From an uncultured Lachnospiraceae bacterium (GTDB taxonomy: Bacteria; Bacillota; Clostridia; Lachnospirales; Lachnospiraceae): a stretch of 19,405 nt of DNA. Where the stretch lies: NCBI GenBank assembly GCA_910588405.1, contig CAJUPT010000004.1, positions 1-19,405 on the forward strand. Direction: 5' to 3'. Shown in pieces: positions 1 to 8,508 of this stretch (its first letter is position 1; each line of letters opens with the position of its first letter). The notes under the pieces were generated by a model. The model did no database searches and was not told the DNA's origin. It saw nothing but the letters and a program-made list of their open reading frames with translations. The translations under genes were made by a program, and so were the position numbers.

Positions 1-91
1 CCACATTACAATTATATGTGGAGATTTGGGCAATGACAAGTACCTAAAATTGCATAGTGGAATCCCACTCATTCATTCTGTCTTTTTATCA

Positions 92-130
92 AACGAATAA
101 GAATCCTGCGAAGCAGGATTCTTATTCGTT
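92..130. terminator. 18-bp perfect hairpin, terminator-like
   Basis: Positions 92-109 are the exact reverse complement of 113-130, leaving a 3-base GAA loop. The flanks are T-rich on the left (82-87) and A-rich on the right (132-137), so the stem can be extended imperfectly. There is no clean T-tract after the stem on either strand, so it is not a textbook intrinsic terminator. It could end an upstream + strand gene outside the window, or be a dispersed palindromic repeat. Positions 1-91 hold no gene; a short hairpin (1-6 with 16-21) is all I see there. Confidence 0.45.
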
Positions 131-143
131 GAAAAAATGAGGC

Positions 144-172
144 TTGCAAGCCAATGAAGAAAGATGTACAAT
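144..172 (+). promoter_or_regulatory. Predicted sigma-A promoter of the G3E GTPase gene
   Basis: TTGCAA at 144-149, a 17-base spacer, then TACAAT at 167-172. Transcription would start near 179, giving a leader of about 140 bases before the ATG at 319. The leader carries a 17-base direct repeat (202-218 and 221-237). Confidence 0.5.
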
Positions 173-318
173 ACTGAAAAAGCAGCGGCCGAGTCGGGTT
201 TGGCGCCAAGCGGTGAATTGGGCGCCGGACGGTGAATCAGGCATCAGGTAATGTGTCAGGCGGCAGGCGCTGTGAAATAGATGAAAAGAGGAAAATAAAT
301 TTGGAAGGAGCATCAAAA

Positions 319-1533
319 ATGACCAAAATAGATATTTTCTCCGGCTTTCTGGGAGCCGGGAAGACGACACTGATTAAGAAGCTTTTGCAGGAGGCTTTCT
401 CCGGGGAGCAGGTGGTGCTGATTGAAAATGAATTCGGGGAAATCGGCATCGACGGCGGATTTTTGAAGGAAGCGGGGATCGAGATCCGGGAGATGAATTC
501 CGGATGCATCTGCTGTTCGCTGGTAGGTGATTTCGGGACAGCGCTGCGGGAGGTGATTTCCACCTATCATCCGGACAGAATCCTGATCGAGCCCTCCGGG
601 GTGGGCAAGCTGTCTGATGTGATTAAGGCGGTGGAGCAGGTGACTGGGGAGCCGGATGTGGTGCTGAACAGTACGGTGACTGTGGTGGACGCGTCCAAGT
701 GTAAGATGTATATGCGCAATTTCGGCGAGTTTTTCAATAATCAGATTCAGTATGCCGGCACGATTGTTCTGTCTAGGACGGACAAGGTGGGAGAGGAAAA
801 GGCAGTGCAGTCCGTGGAGCTGCTCCGGCAGGTGAATGAGACATCCCCTGTGGTGACGACGCCGATTTCCATGCTGGAGGGGAAAAAGCTGCTGGAGGTC
901 ATCGAGGGTGTGAAGCCGCTGGCACAGGATATGATGGAGGAAAAAGTTTGCCCGGTGTGCGGCGGACACCATCACGATCATGATGAGAAATGCGGAAGTC
1001 ATGAGGATGAGCATCATCATGAGCACGGTGCGGATTGCGGAAGTCATGAACATGCGTATCACCATCACGACCATGATGAGGATTGCAGCGGTCACGGACA
1101 TGAGCATCACGACCACGGCGAGAATTGCGGCTGCCACGGGCATGAGCAGCATGATCACGATGAAGAATGCAGAAGTCATGAGCATGAACATCACCATCAT
1201 GATCACGACGGGGACTGCGGCTGTCATGCTCATGATCATCATCACCATCATGCGGACGAGGTGTTTACCAGCTGGGGACGCGAGACAGTGAAGTCTTATA
1301 CAAAAGAAGAAATCGAGGCCATTCTGCACACTTTAAGTGACTCCCGGGACTATGGTATGGTGCTGCGGGCAAAAGGTATGGTAACGGGAAAAGACGGCCA
1401 ATGGATTTACTTTGACATGGTTCCCGGCGAAGCGGATATCCGCAATGGCGCTGCCGACTATACAGGAAGGCTGTGTGTAATCGGTTCCAAGCTTCAAGAG
1501 GAAGAACTGGAACGTTTATTCGGACTGAAATAA
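319..1533 (+). CDS. G3E-family (CobW-type) GTPase with His/Cys-rich insert
   Basis: A 404-residue P-loop GTPase of the COG0523/CobW family, whose members deliver metals (Zn, Co, Ni) to client proteins. Walker A is GFLGAGKTT (residues 9-17), the family metal motif GCICC is at 62-66, the Walker-B-like IEPSG is at 90-94, and the position normally read as NKxD is SRTDK (152-156). Residues 211 to about 313 form a linker starting with CPVC and continuing as six or so degenerate His/Asp/Glu repeats, each with a Cys; then comes a CobW C-terminal domain. The ATG at 319 is chosen because GGAAGGAG lies 9-16 bases upstream and the P-loop starts right after it; the frame is open from 232. It lies 215 bases upstream of a BtuFCD-like importer. 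Cytoplasmic. The metal (Zn, Co or Ni) cannot be read from sequence. Confidence 0.9.
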   Translation: MTKIDIFSGFLGAGKTTLIKKLLQEAFSGEQVVLIENEFGEIGIDGGFLKEAGIEIREMNSGCICCSLVGDFGTALREVISTYHPDRILIEPSGVGKLSDVIKAVEQVTGEPDVVLNSTVTVVDASKCKMYMRNFGEFFNNQIQYAGTIVLSRTDKVGEEKAVQSVELLRQVNETSPVVTTPISMLEGKKLLEVIEGVKPLAQDMMEEKVCPVCGGHHHDHDEKCGSHEDEHHHEHGADCGSHEHAYHHHDHDEDCSGHGHEHHDHGENCGCHGHEQHDHDEECRSHEHEHHHHDHDGDCGCHAHDHHHHHADEVFTSWGRETVKSYTKEEIEAILHTLSDSRDYGMVLRAKGMVTGKDGQWIYFDMVPGEADIRNGAADYTGRLCVIGSKLQEEELERLFGLK

Positions 1534-1623
1534 GTTCAATAATAAAAACAGATCGAAGAGAAAACAAAGAGAATTAAAAATAGTATGAAAATAATTTAAA
1601 GAAGAAATAATTTGAGAAACAGT

Positions 1624-1699
1624 CCCCTTTTTTGCTGTGAAGTATCCGGTAAATGTACCGATTGCGCCGGTAATATATTTTGCCGGATTTACAGCGGGG
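1624..1699 (+). promoter_or_regulatory. Possible structured mRNA leader (three-way junction)
   Basis: The gap between the GTPase and the importer can fold into a closing helix (1634-1641 with 1688-1695, possibly extended by CCCC 1624-1627 with GGGG 1696-1699) enclosing two hairpins: 1647-1651 with 1656-1660, and 1667-1673 with 1680-1686. I see no B12-box sequence, so it is not a recognisable cobalamin riboswitch. It ends about 50 bases before the lipoprotein ATG. Function is unknown. Confidence 0.35.
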
Positions 1700-1748
1700 C
1701 CAGAAAAACTGATATGCAGGTTTATTTGAGGAAAAGGAAGGTATCATA

Positions 1749-2804
1749 ATGATGAAACAAATGAGAATCAGTATCGCATTGTTACTGTCGGCATTGCTGT
1801 TTCTGACAGGCTGCGCCCAGAAGGGAGATCAGGCCAAGGAGACGGCGGCACAGTCGGAAACGGTGCGGAGCCAAACGGAAGAAAATCAGACACAGCCGGA
1901 AAACCAGTCTCAGCCAGAGAATCAGACACAGCCGGAAGCGCAGTCCGGTTCAAAAGCGCAGGGTGAGGGTCCGATTACATTTACGGATATGAACGGCCGG
2001 GAGATTACGCTGGAGAAGCCGGCGGATCGGATCGTGGCGCTGACGGCTTCCGACTGCGAGATCCTCTATGCCCTGGGCGCAGGCGATACGCTGGTGGGAC
2101 GGGGAGAATACTGCAACTGGCCGGAGGAGGTGCTTGATGTGCCCTCAGTGCAGTCCGGAGAAAATACAAATGTGGAGCAGATCATCGCGTTGCAGCCCCA
2201 GGTGTTGCTGATGAGCGCTATGGCCCAGACCGACGAGCAGATCGAAGCGCTGGAAAACGCAGGGATTCAGGTGGTGGTCAGCTATGCCCAGGATATTGAG
2301 GGCGTCTATGAGGCCATTTCTATGATCGGCACGGCGATGGGGAAAAATGACGAGGCGGACGTTCTGATTACGGAGATGAAGGACACTTTCGCGCAGATTC
2401 AGGAAGATTCCGCAGGGGATGGCAGCGAGACTATTTATTTTGAGGTGTCCCCTTTGGAATATGGCCTGTGGGCAGCAGGAAGCGATACCTTTATGGACGA
2501 GGTGGCCCAGATGCTGGGGCTGACCAATGTATTTGCTGATATGGAAGGCTGGGGCGAGGTGTCCGAGGAACAGGTGATTCAGCGGGCGCCCGATTATATT
2601 GTGACGATTGCCATGTATTACGGAGAAGGTCAGACGCCGGTGGAGGAAATCACCTCCCGCAGCGGCTGGGAAAATATTCCGGCTATCAAAAACGGAAAGC
2701 TTCTGAATCTGCAGAACGACGAGCTGTCCCGTCCGGGTCCCCGTTTGAAGGATGGTGCGGAAATGCTGTATGATTTTGTGTATGGCGGTGAAAGAGACAA
2801 TTAG
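1749..2804 (+). CDS. ABC importer substrate-binding lipoprotein, BtuF/FepB-like
   Basis: A 351-residue lipoprotein that would capture a corrinoid or iron chelate outside the cell and hand it to the permease encoded next. The signal peptide ends in lipobox LTGC with the lipidated Cys at residue 22. Residues about 23-75 are a low-complexity Gln/Pro/Glu/Asn linker with repeated QPENQ units, which probably acts as a flexible tether. The rest is a Peripla_BP_2 fold: DMNGREITL, RIVALTASDCEILYALGAGD, EQIIALQPQVLL, a WAAGSDTFMDEV segment and the C-terminal RPGPRLKDGAEML, which resembles BtuF proteins. GGAAGG precedes the ATG; a second ATG follows directly. It is the first gene of a three-gene importer set. 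Vitamin B12 is my preferred ligand; siderophore or heme is not excluded. Confidence 0.85.
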   Translation: MMKQMRISIALLLSALLFLTGCAQKGDQAKETAAQSETVRSQTEENQTQPENQSQPENQTQPEAQSGSKAQGEGPITFTDMNGREITLEKPADRIVALTASDCEILYALGAGDTLVGRGEYCNWPEEVLDVPSVQSGENTNVEQIIALQPQVLLMSAMAQTDEQIEALENAGIQVVVSYAQDIEGVYEAISMIGTAMGKNDEADVLITEMKDTFAQIQEDSAGDGSETIYFEVSPLEYGLWAAGSDTFMDEVAQMLGLTNVFADMEGWGEVSEEQVIQRAPDYIVTIAMYYGEGQTPVEEITSRSGWENIPAIKNGKLLNLQNDELSRPGPRLKDGAEMLYDFVYGGERDN

Positions 2805-2931
2805 TAACAGATCGGAAGACAGCCGGCAGCAGGCGTAATATGGACAGCCGGACAGCCGGAAATATCGTGTGTTTTTCGGTGGACAGGCGGATTGTTTCGC
2901 GGAAATAGGGATGCCGGAATAGGAGAGACAA

Positions 2932-3966
2932 ATGAAGAAAAAAGGCCGTGAAGGTTTCAGCCTTCCCGTATATATTTTGTTTATCGCGGTCACACTGGCG
3001 GTGATGCTTTTGTGTATCTGCGTGGGAAGCGTGATGCTCCCTTTAAAGGATACATTGGCGGTGCTGTGGAACGGGCTGACCGGAGCGGGCGGGCCGGTCA
3101 ATGAGATGGCGGCAAATATTATTCTCCCTGTCCGGCTGCCCAGGGTGCTGTGCGTGGCTTTGGTGGGCGCTTCTCTTTCTCTGTGCGGCGGCGCCATGCA
3201 GGGACTGTTAAAAAATCCGCTGGCCGACGGCACGACGCTGGGGGTTTCCTCGGGGGCGTCTCTGGGGGCGGTGGCGGCCATTGCCTTTGGTATTTCTCTG
3301 CCGGGCTTTCCCTTTGCGGGCAGCATGGTGCTGGCGGTGATCTTTGCTTTTGGTTCGCTGGCGCTGATTCTCTCGCTGGCTTATAAATTGGATTCTTCAC
3401 TGTCCACCAATACGATTATTCTGATCGGCGTGATTTTTTCCATGTTTGCCAGCAGTATTTCCAGTCTGATTATTACGTTCGCGGGCGATAAGATCAAAAC
3501 CATCACTTTCTGGACGATGGGGTCTCTGCAGGGCAGCAGTTATGAGAATGCCCTGATCCTGCTGGCGGCGCTGGCGTTGTTCGGCGGGCTGGTGATTGGA
3601 TGCGGTAAGGAGCTGAATGCCTTTGCCGTGGGGGAGGACAATGCCCGGAATATCGGCGTCGATGTGCGGCGGGTGAAGCTGACGGTGCTGATCTGTATCT
3701 CCGTGCTGATCGGCGTCTGTGTATCCGTCAGCGGCACCATAGGCTTTGTGGGCCTGGTGACGCCCCATATGCTGCGCAGCCTGACCGGCCCCAATCACAG
3801 GCGGTTGCTTCCGGCCACGCTGTTTGGCGGCGCATGCTTTCTGATGCTGTCCGACCTGCTGGCCCGCACGCTGCTGAATCCAAGGGAGCTGCCGCTGGGC
3901 GTGGTGACGTCTTTTATCGGATCTATGATGTTTATCTATATTTTCTATATGTCCAGAAAACGTTAA
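2932..3966 (+). CDS. FecCD/BtuC-type ABC importer permease
   Basis: A 344-residue integral membrane protein of the FecCD family, with about ten hydrophobic segments as in BtuC. Recognisable family stretches are NPLADGTTLGVSSGASLGA after the second or third helix, and GTIGFVGLVTPHMLRSLTG followed by the NHRRLLP loop that contacts the ATPase. AGGAGAG lies just upstream of the ATG. The 127-base gap before it contains GACAGCCG-type short repeats (2818-2859) and no gene. It forms the channel for the ligand bound by the upstream lipoprotein. The stop is 78 bases before the ATPase start. Length matches the family. Confidence 0.93.
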   Translation: MKKKGREGFSLPVYILFIAVTLAVMLLCICVGSVMLPLKDTLAVLWNGLTGAGGPVNEMAANIILPVRLPRVLCVALVGASLSLCGGAMQGLLKNPLADGTTLGVSSGASLGAVAAIAFGISLPGFPFAGSMVLAVIFAFGSLALILSLAYKLDSSLSTNTIILIGVIFSMFASSISSLIITFAGDKIKTITFWTMGSLQGSSYENALILLAALALFGGLVIGCGKELNAFAVGEDNARNIGVDVRRVKLTVLICISVLIGVCVSVSGTIGFVGLVTPHMLRSLTGPNHRRLLPATLFGGACFLMLSDLLARTLLNPRELPLGVVTSFIGSMMFIYIFYMSRKR

Positions 3967-4043
3967 AAGGCTGTAATATATTAGGAGAATATTGGAAAGA
4001 GAGCAGCCGTATACATGTCCGTTTGGAAAGGAACGCAAAGGAA

Positions 4044-4808
4044 ATGAGTGAGATGCTGGAGGTAAAAAATCTGACGGTTCGCTTTGGTCAGATGACAATC
4101 GTGAATGAGATCAGTTTTTCCGTCTCCCCGGGAGAGTGGCTGATGATCATAGGACCCAACGGGGCGGGGAAATCCACGATCAACAACGCAATTTCCCGCG
4201 CGGTTCCATACACAGGGACGGTGTTGTTTGAGGGAAAGGATATTCGACGGAGTAAAAGCCGGGAAATGGCACAGAACATCGGTGTGCTCTCTCAGAACCA
4301 TTACGTTGGCTATGGTTTTACGGTGGAGGAAGTTATCCGTCTGGGCCGCTATGCCCATGCGCCGGGCCTGCTGTCCGGCGGAAAGGATGAAGGGGAGAAA
4401 AAGGTGCGGGATGCCATCCAAAAGACAGGGATGGAGCCTTACCTGAATCAGTCGGTGCTGACCCTGTCCGGCGGTGAGCTTCAGAGAACTTTTCTGGCCC
4501 AGCTCTTTGCCCAGGACCCCCGTCTTCTGATTCTGGACGAGCCTACCAACCATCTGGATCTGATCTATCAGAAGCAGGTATTCGCCCTGGTGGGAGAGTG
4601 GCTGAAAAAGTCCGGCCGGGCGGTGATCTCCGTGGTGCATGATTTAAGCCTGGCCAGGGCTTACGGCACCCATGCCCTGCTGATGAAAAAAGGACGGATC
4701 GTGTCCATCGGCTCCGTGGAACAGGTGATGACGCCGGAAAATCTGAATCAGGTGTACGATATGGATGTGTATGACTGGATGCGGCAGATGTACGGGCAGT
4801 GGAATTAA
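4044..4808 (+). CDS. ABC importer ATPase, BtuD/FepC-like
   Basis: A 254-residue nucleotide-binding subunit that powers the permease. Walker A is GPNGAGKS (37-44), the Q-loop Gln is near 84, the signature is LSGGE (141-145), Walker B is LLILDE (161-166) and the switch His is H199 in VVHD. The frame is open from 3834, inside the permease gene, but homology starts at MLEVKNL; the ATG at 4044 (AAAGGAA about 10 bases upstream) or the ATG at 4053 are both good starts. The stop TAA lies at 4806-4808 and overlaps the stop of the convergent SWIM gene in the palindrome TTAA, so there is no room for a terminator between them. Confidence 0.93.
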   Translation: MSEMLEVKNLTVRFGQMTIVNEISFSVSPGEWLMIIGPNGAGKSTINNAISRAVPYTGTVLFEGKDIRRSKSREMAQNIGVLSQNHYVGYGFTVEEVIRLGRYAHAPGLLSGGKDEGEKKVRDAIQKTGMEPYLNQSVLTLSGGELQRTFLAQLFAQDPRLLILDEPTNHLDLIYQKQVFALVGEWLKKSGRAVISVVHDLSLARAYGTHALLMKKGRIVSIGSVEQVMTPENLNQVYDMDVYDWMRQMYGQWN

Positions 4809-5524
4809 ATCCCGAATATATCATGCATTTCCTTCTCAGACATCACCCGGTCGGTTTTCTTACCGGCATTTTTCAGCATTCCCTTCATCCGGCTTTCTGC
4901 CGAGCGGCGGATCAGGTCTTTCATATCCACGTTCCGCAGCGTAAAAAACAGAAGAGGATTCTCATCAATCCTGGCGCCGACGCCGTACAGAACGGCCGCC
5001 ACATGCTTGCACATATAGGCATAGTCGGGGCAGGAGCAGGAAAAATGGATTTCCTTCGGGGAGGGAAACAGGCCGTAGGAACGCTCGGTGAACAGCTGTT
5101 CCAGCTCCCTGGGAAACTTTCCGGCGGCCAGCTCCTCCAGGGAGGAAATTCTATGGTTGCACAGCGCCGTCAGGTTTTTCCATCGTTTTTGATTCAGCTC
5201 GTCGATGGAAATTTCGATCTGATAAGGCTTGGAGGAAGTGCCCTGCACCAGTCCCTTTACCTTTCCCGGAAGAATCTGTAAGTCCAGCACGGCGTGATTG
5301 CGCACATAGGACTTGCCTCTATCGATTCTGTTGGCATAGTCCGCATAGCTTTCCAGATTGGTATTCCACGCCTTTCCCCACCAGCTTTTGGCGATAGTCC
5401 GGCCTTCAAGGAGGATCGGGGCTAGATCAGGATTTTTCTTTTTCAATTTGGCAATCTGTTTGTCCGCCTTCGCTTTTTTTTCTGCAACGGACACGTAAGG
5501 GGCAAAACCGTCATAATAACTCAT
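4805..5524 (-). CDS. SWIM zinc-finger protein
   Basis: A 239-residue protein with a SWIM finger of the form CxCx6CxH: C163, C165, C172 and H174 in the stretch SCSCPDYAYMCKHVAA. The N-terminal part is Lys-rich and carries the conserved GRTIAKSWWGKAW segment seen in small SWIM proteins encoded beside SNF2 helicases. SWIM domains bind DNA or protein partners. The start codon overlaps the stop of the SNF2 gene (ATGA at 5521-5524), with GGAGGTGGGG upstream inside the helicase gene, so translation is coupled and the two products probably work as a complex. The pair resembles B. subtilis ywqA/ywqB in arrangement; the cellular role is not established. Confidence 0.88.
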   Translation of the reverse strand: MSYYDGFAPYVSVAEKKAKADKQIAKLKKKNPDLAPILLEGRTIAKSWWGKAWNTNLESYADYANRIDRGKSYVRNHAVLDLQILPGKVKGLVQGTSSKPYQIEISIDELNQKRWKNLTALCNHRISSLEELAAGKFPRELEQLFTERSYGLFPSPKEIHFSCSCPDYAYMCKHVAAVLYGVGARIDENPLLFFTLRNVDMKDLIRRSAESRMKGMLKNAGKKTDRVMSEKEMHDIFGI

Positions 5525-8205
5525 CTTTCCCCACCTCCCAGCCGCATCAAATTCATCAGTTCTTCATTGTTCAGCTCCGTAATCCATTTCTCGCCGGCGG
5601 CGCTTAGGATATCGCCGGAAAGCTTTTGCTTTTCCTCTATCATGGCGTCTATTTTTTCCTCGATGGTGCCTTTGGTGACAAATTTGTGGACGATAACCTT
5701 CCGGGTCTGGCCGATTCGAAACGCCCGGTCTGTCGCCTGATTCTCTACGGCAGGGTTCCACCAGCGGTCAAAATGAACCACATGGTTCGCTGCGGTCAGG
5801 TTCAGTCCCACGCCGCCGGCCTTTAAGGACAGCACCATAAAAGGCACATATGCGTCTCCGTTAAACTGCTCCACCATTTGATTCCGGCGTTTCACCGTGG
5901 TTTGGCCGTGAAGCACCAGTCCCGGCCTTCCGAAAATGGTTTCCAGAAACTCCGCCAGCGGCTCGGTCATTTCCTTAAACTGCGTAAAAACCAGTACCCG
6001 CTCTCGTTTTTCGTAGATAGTCCGGCAGATCTGTTCCAATGTCTCGAACTTTCCGCTGTTTTCTTTTTTATAGGTTTCCAGCCCCAGATACTGATCCGGA
6101 TGGTTGCAGATTTGTTTAAACTTCATCAGGCTGGCCAGCACCAGGCCTTTGCGCTCGATTCCCTCGGAACTTTTAAGCTTTTTCTCCAGATCATTTACCA
6201 GGCTCTGGTAAAGGCCGATCTGTTTTTTGGAAAGGCCGGGATATTCCTTCACCTCCAGCTTGTCCGGCAGGTCGTCGATGATGGAACGATCTGTTTTCAG
6301 CCGTCTCAGGATAAAAGGAGACACTATTTTTTTCAAAGGCATGTAATTCTGCCCATGATCTTCAATGGATTTTACCAGTGTATTGAAGTCCTTTGCGGAG
6401 CCTAAAAATCCCTGATTCAGGAAATCAAATAACGACCACAGGTCCCCTAAGCTGTTCTCGATGGGGGTTCCGGTCATGGCGACGCGAAGCCGGGAGGGCA
6501 CGGCTTTTACGGCCTTGGTCTGTTTCGTCCCCGGATTTTTAATGGCCTGTGCCTCGTCCAAAATCAGGATATCCCACCGGCGCTCCGTAAGAAGCTCCAG
6601 CCTGGAAACCATCCCATAGGTGGTTATGGATAAAAATGCTTCATCCGTTAACTGCAGTGTTTCATTTTCAACGCTTTTATGTAAAATCTGATAGGGCAGC
6701 TTTGGCGTAAACCGTTCGATTTCTTTCTGCCAGTTTCCGATCAGCGATGCCGGAACCACCAGCAGGGCATGGCCGCCAAAGCAGATCCGGTAATGCTCCA
6801 GCCATGCCAGCATCTGTACGGTTTTGCCAAGCCCCATGTCGTCGGCCAGACAGGCGCCGAAGCCAAGCTCTGCCATTAGGTTCAGCCAGCGGTAGCCCTG
6901 ATCCTGATAAGGGCGGAGACCTGCCTGAAAAGAAGGCTCCACAGGCAGCTCATCGATGGCGGCGGGGTGGGAGAGAAGCTCTTTGATTTTTTGCAGCCAT
7001 GGCCCGTTTTGAACCGTGACGGGTATCTCATCTGCTTGTGCGGCTTTCGCCTGATAGCTTAATTCCAGCTTCATGGCCTCGGACAGGGACAGCCCGCCTG
7101 CGCCTGTCAGCTCCTTTGCCCGTTCTAGGGCGGAAAGGGCGGCTTCCAGCTTTTTTTTATTGATCTCCACCCATTTTCCTTTGTAGAGAACGAGTCCCTC
7201 GGCCATTTTCAGAAATTCCTGCAACTGTTTTTTGGTCAGCTGTTCTCCGTCGATCATCAAGGCGGGAGAAAAGTCCACAAGAGCGTCAAGCCCCACCAGG
7301 GACTGCTTTTTCTTACCGACAGTCAGGGACAGGCTGATGCTGTTGGTACGTCTCCGCCACCAGTCCGGAACCCGGCACATGATGCCCGCTTCCTCATATA
7401 ATGGAATTTCCTTTAAAAAGGTATAGGCGTCGTCGGTCGTAAAACGCAGAGGCGAAAACAGCTCGCCGCTGTCCATCAGCCCTCCGATCAGCGGACTGGT
7501 ATCCGCAGCCTTTGCCACCGCCGACAGCAGGGACAGAAGCTTCTCCGTATCATCCTTAAATTCCAGCAGGGCATTTTTCAGAGGGGTATGGATCGCTTTT
7601 TTTCTTTTAACCGGTTTTGTGGAATATGTGGCCATAAAAGCGAAGGGGTATTTCTCCTGATGGCTTTCCACCAGATGGAAAAATACCCGTCCGGCCACAC
7701 TGATGCCGGAATTGTATTCTGCGAAATAGGCCGCGGCCGTGCCGTCATACTCCCGCATCTCGTCCCGGAAACAGGTAAGAAGCCTGTCCCATGCGTCTGT
7801 CAGCCAGGCTTCGTCTATAAATTCGCTGCCGACTGCGAAAGGAACCGCTTGAAGAAGCTCTTTTGTATCCTCCGGGCTTATGGGCAGCTCCGCGTCCGCC
7901 CGCACAAGCTCCAGTTCCGGCAGGGAGGAAAGCCTGCGGATCAGTCGCCCGGAAACCAGGTTCAGGTATGCCGCCGAAGGCTCCATCCAGCCGGTATCGG
8001 CCAGGAAGCCGATTTGATAAAAGCCCTTCCAGGGGTCTTGCGTAAGCTTTTCGTGCCACTCCCGGGAAAGGGTCTGTTTTTGTTCCTTTTGTTCGCCCCG
8101 GACGCGGCCCCGTCCCCGTCCCTGGGGCGCTTCCGTTAAGTCCGCCATAAAACCGGAGGGTTTAAAAAATATTTTTAACCGGATGTTTTGATTGGATTCG
8201 TTCAT
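5521..8205 (-). CDS. SNF2-family helicase/ATPase
   Basis: An 894-residue Swi2/Snf2-type DNA translocase. The N-terminal ~430 residues are a helicase-associated region without a SWIM finger; the finger is encoded by the next gene. Motif I ADDMGLGKT lies near residue 460, motif II DEAQ near 550, motif III MTGTPIEN soon after, and the second RecA-like domain ends with motif VI QATDRAFRIGQ near 823. Length fits bacterial YwqA-like proteins. The ATG at 8205 has no clear Shine-Dalgarno sequence but lies about 75 bases downstream of a good predicted promoter. Such proteins remodel or move along DNA or DNA-bound RNA polymerase; a repair or transcription-recycling role is inference. Confidence 0.93.
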   Translation of the reverse strand: MNESNQNIRLKIFFKPSGFMADLTEAPQGRGRGRVRGEQKEQKQTLSREWHEKLTQDPWKGFYQIGFLADTGWMEPSAAYLNLVSGRLIRRLSSLPELELVRADAELPISPEDTKELLQAVPFAVGSEFIDEAWLTDAWDRLLTCFRDEMREYDGTAAAYFAEYNSGISVAGRVFFHLVESHQEKYPFAFMATYSTKPVKRKKAIHTPLKNALLEFKDDTEKLLSLLSAVAKAADTSPLIGGLMDSGELFSPLRFTTDDAYTFLKEIPLYEEAGIMCRVPDWWRRRTNSISLSLTVGKKKQSLVGLDALVDFSPALMIDGEQLTKKQLQEFLKMAEGLVLYKGKWVEINKKKLEAALSALERAKELTGAGGLSLSEAMKLELSYQAKAAQADEIPVTVQNGPWLQKIKELLSHPAAIDELPVEPSFQAGLRPYQDQGYRWLNLMAELGFGACLADDMGLGKTVQMLAWLEHYRICFGGHALLVVPASLIGNWQKEIERFTPKLPYQILHKSVENETLQLTDEAFLSITTYGMVSRLELLTERRWDILILDEAQAIKNPGTKQTKAVKAVPSRLRVAMTGTPIENSLGDLWSLFDFLNQGFLGSAKDFNTLVKSIEDHGQNYMPLKKIVSPFILRRLKTDRSIIDDLPDKLEVKEYPGLSKKQIGLYQSLVNDLEKKLKSSEGIERKGLVLASLMKFKQICNHPDQYLGLETYKKENSGKFETLEQICRTIYEKRERVLVFTQFKEMTEPLAEFLETIFGRPGLVLHGQTTVKRRNQMVEQFNGDAYVPFMVLSLKAGGVGLNLTAANHVVHFDRWWNPAVENQATDRAFRIGQTRKVIVHKFVTKGTIEEKIDAMIEEKQKLSGDILSAAGEKWITELNNEELMNLMRLGGGER

Positions 8206-8508
8206 GGATTCGGATTCTCGATTCGTTTTTTTATTTCGGTTAAAACCGGTAAATAAATGAGATTTGTGCCGGTTTCCGGTGATTTTATCTTATCAAAACA
8301 AATGGGAAATGGCAACATGAAACATAGGAAACTTTCTGTGCTTTTTCTGCGCCATTTATATTTTTGCGCTTCACGAAGCGAGGGGCTATTTTCACTCAGC
8401 CGCCTTAACAATGAAAAACTGTCCTGCAAGGTTATATTGGATATAAATCAGATAGTATATCAGTACAGAACTGTTATATTTTCTGACTTTGGGCTCAAAT
8501 ATAAAACA
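8206..8508. other. Intergenic region between SNF2 and amidase genes
   Basis: This 303-base stretch holds the SNF2 promoter (8287-8315) and two small inverted repeats: CGCTTC/GAAGCG near 8367-8380, and CAGT/ACTG with AT-rich flanks near 8456-8480. No convincing terminator follows the amidase stop. A 75-codon minus frame here begins upstream of the promoter and has no family signature, so I do not call it a gene. Confidence 0.5.
8287..8315 (-). promoter_or_regulatory. Predicted promoter of the SNF2-SWIM operon
   Basis: Read on the minus strand: TTGCCA (8310-8315), a 17-base spacer, TAAGAT (8287-8292). Transcription would start near 8280, inside the weak 75-codon frame above and upstream of the helicase ATG at 8205. 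Confidence 0.55.

Noticed and set aside
313..1329. A 338-codon open frame on the minus strand across the GTPase gene
   Set aside because: It is the antisense of the His-rich repeats (Met/Val-rich translation), has no family signature, and the plus frame is clearly coding.
1534..1748. Cobalamin riboswitch upstream of the BtuF-like gene
   Set aside because: The conserved B12 box and core sequences are absent, although the position and gene function would suit one.
2818..2859. Short GACAGCCG repeats between the lipoprotein and permease genes
   Set aside because: Only three short copies with no regular spacing to the first; not a CRISPR array and no evident function.
3834..4043. An N-terminal 70-residue extension of the importer ATPase
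   Set aside because: It overlaps the permease gene, has no ABC homology, and good ribosome sites precede the ATGs at 4044 and 4053.
8202..8429. A 75-codon minus frame overlapping the SNF2 start by ATGA
   Set aside because: It starts upstream of the predicted promoter at 8287-8315, lacks a ribosome site and any recognisable domain.
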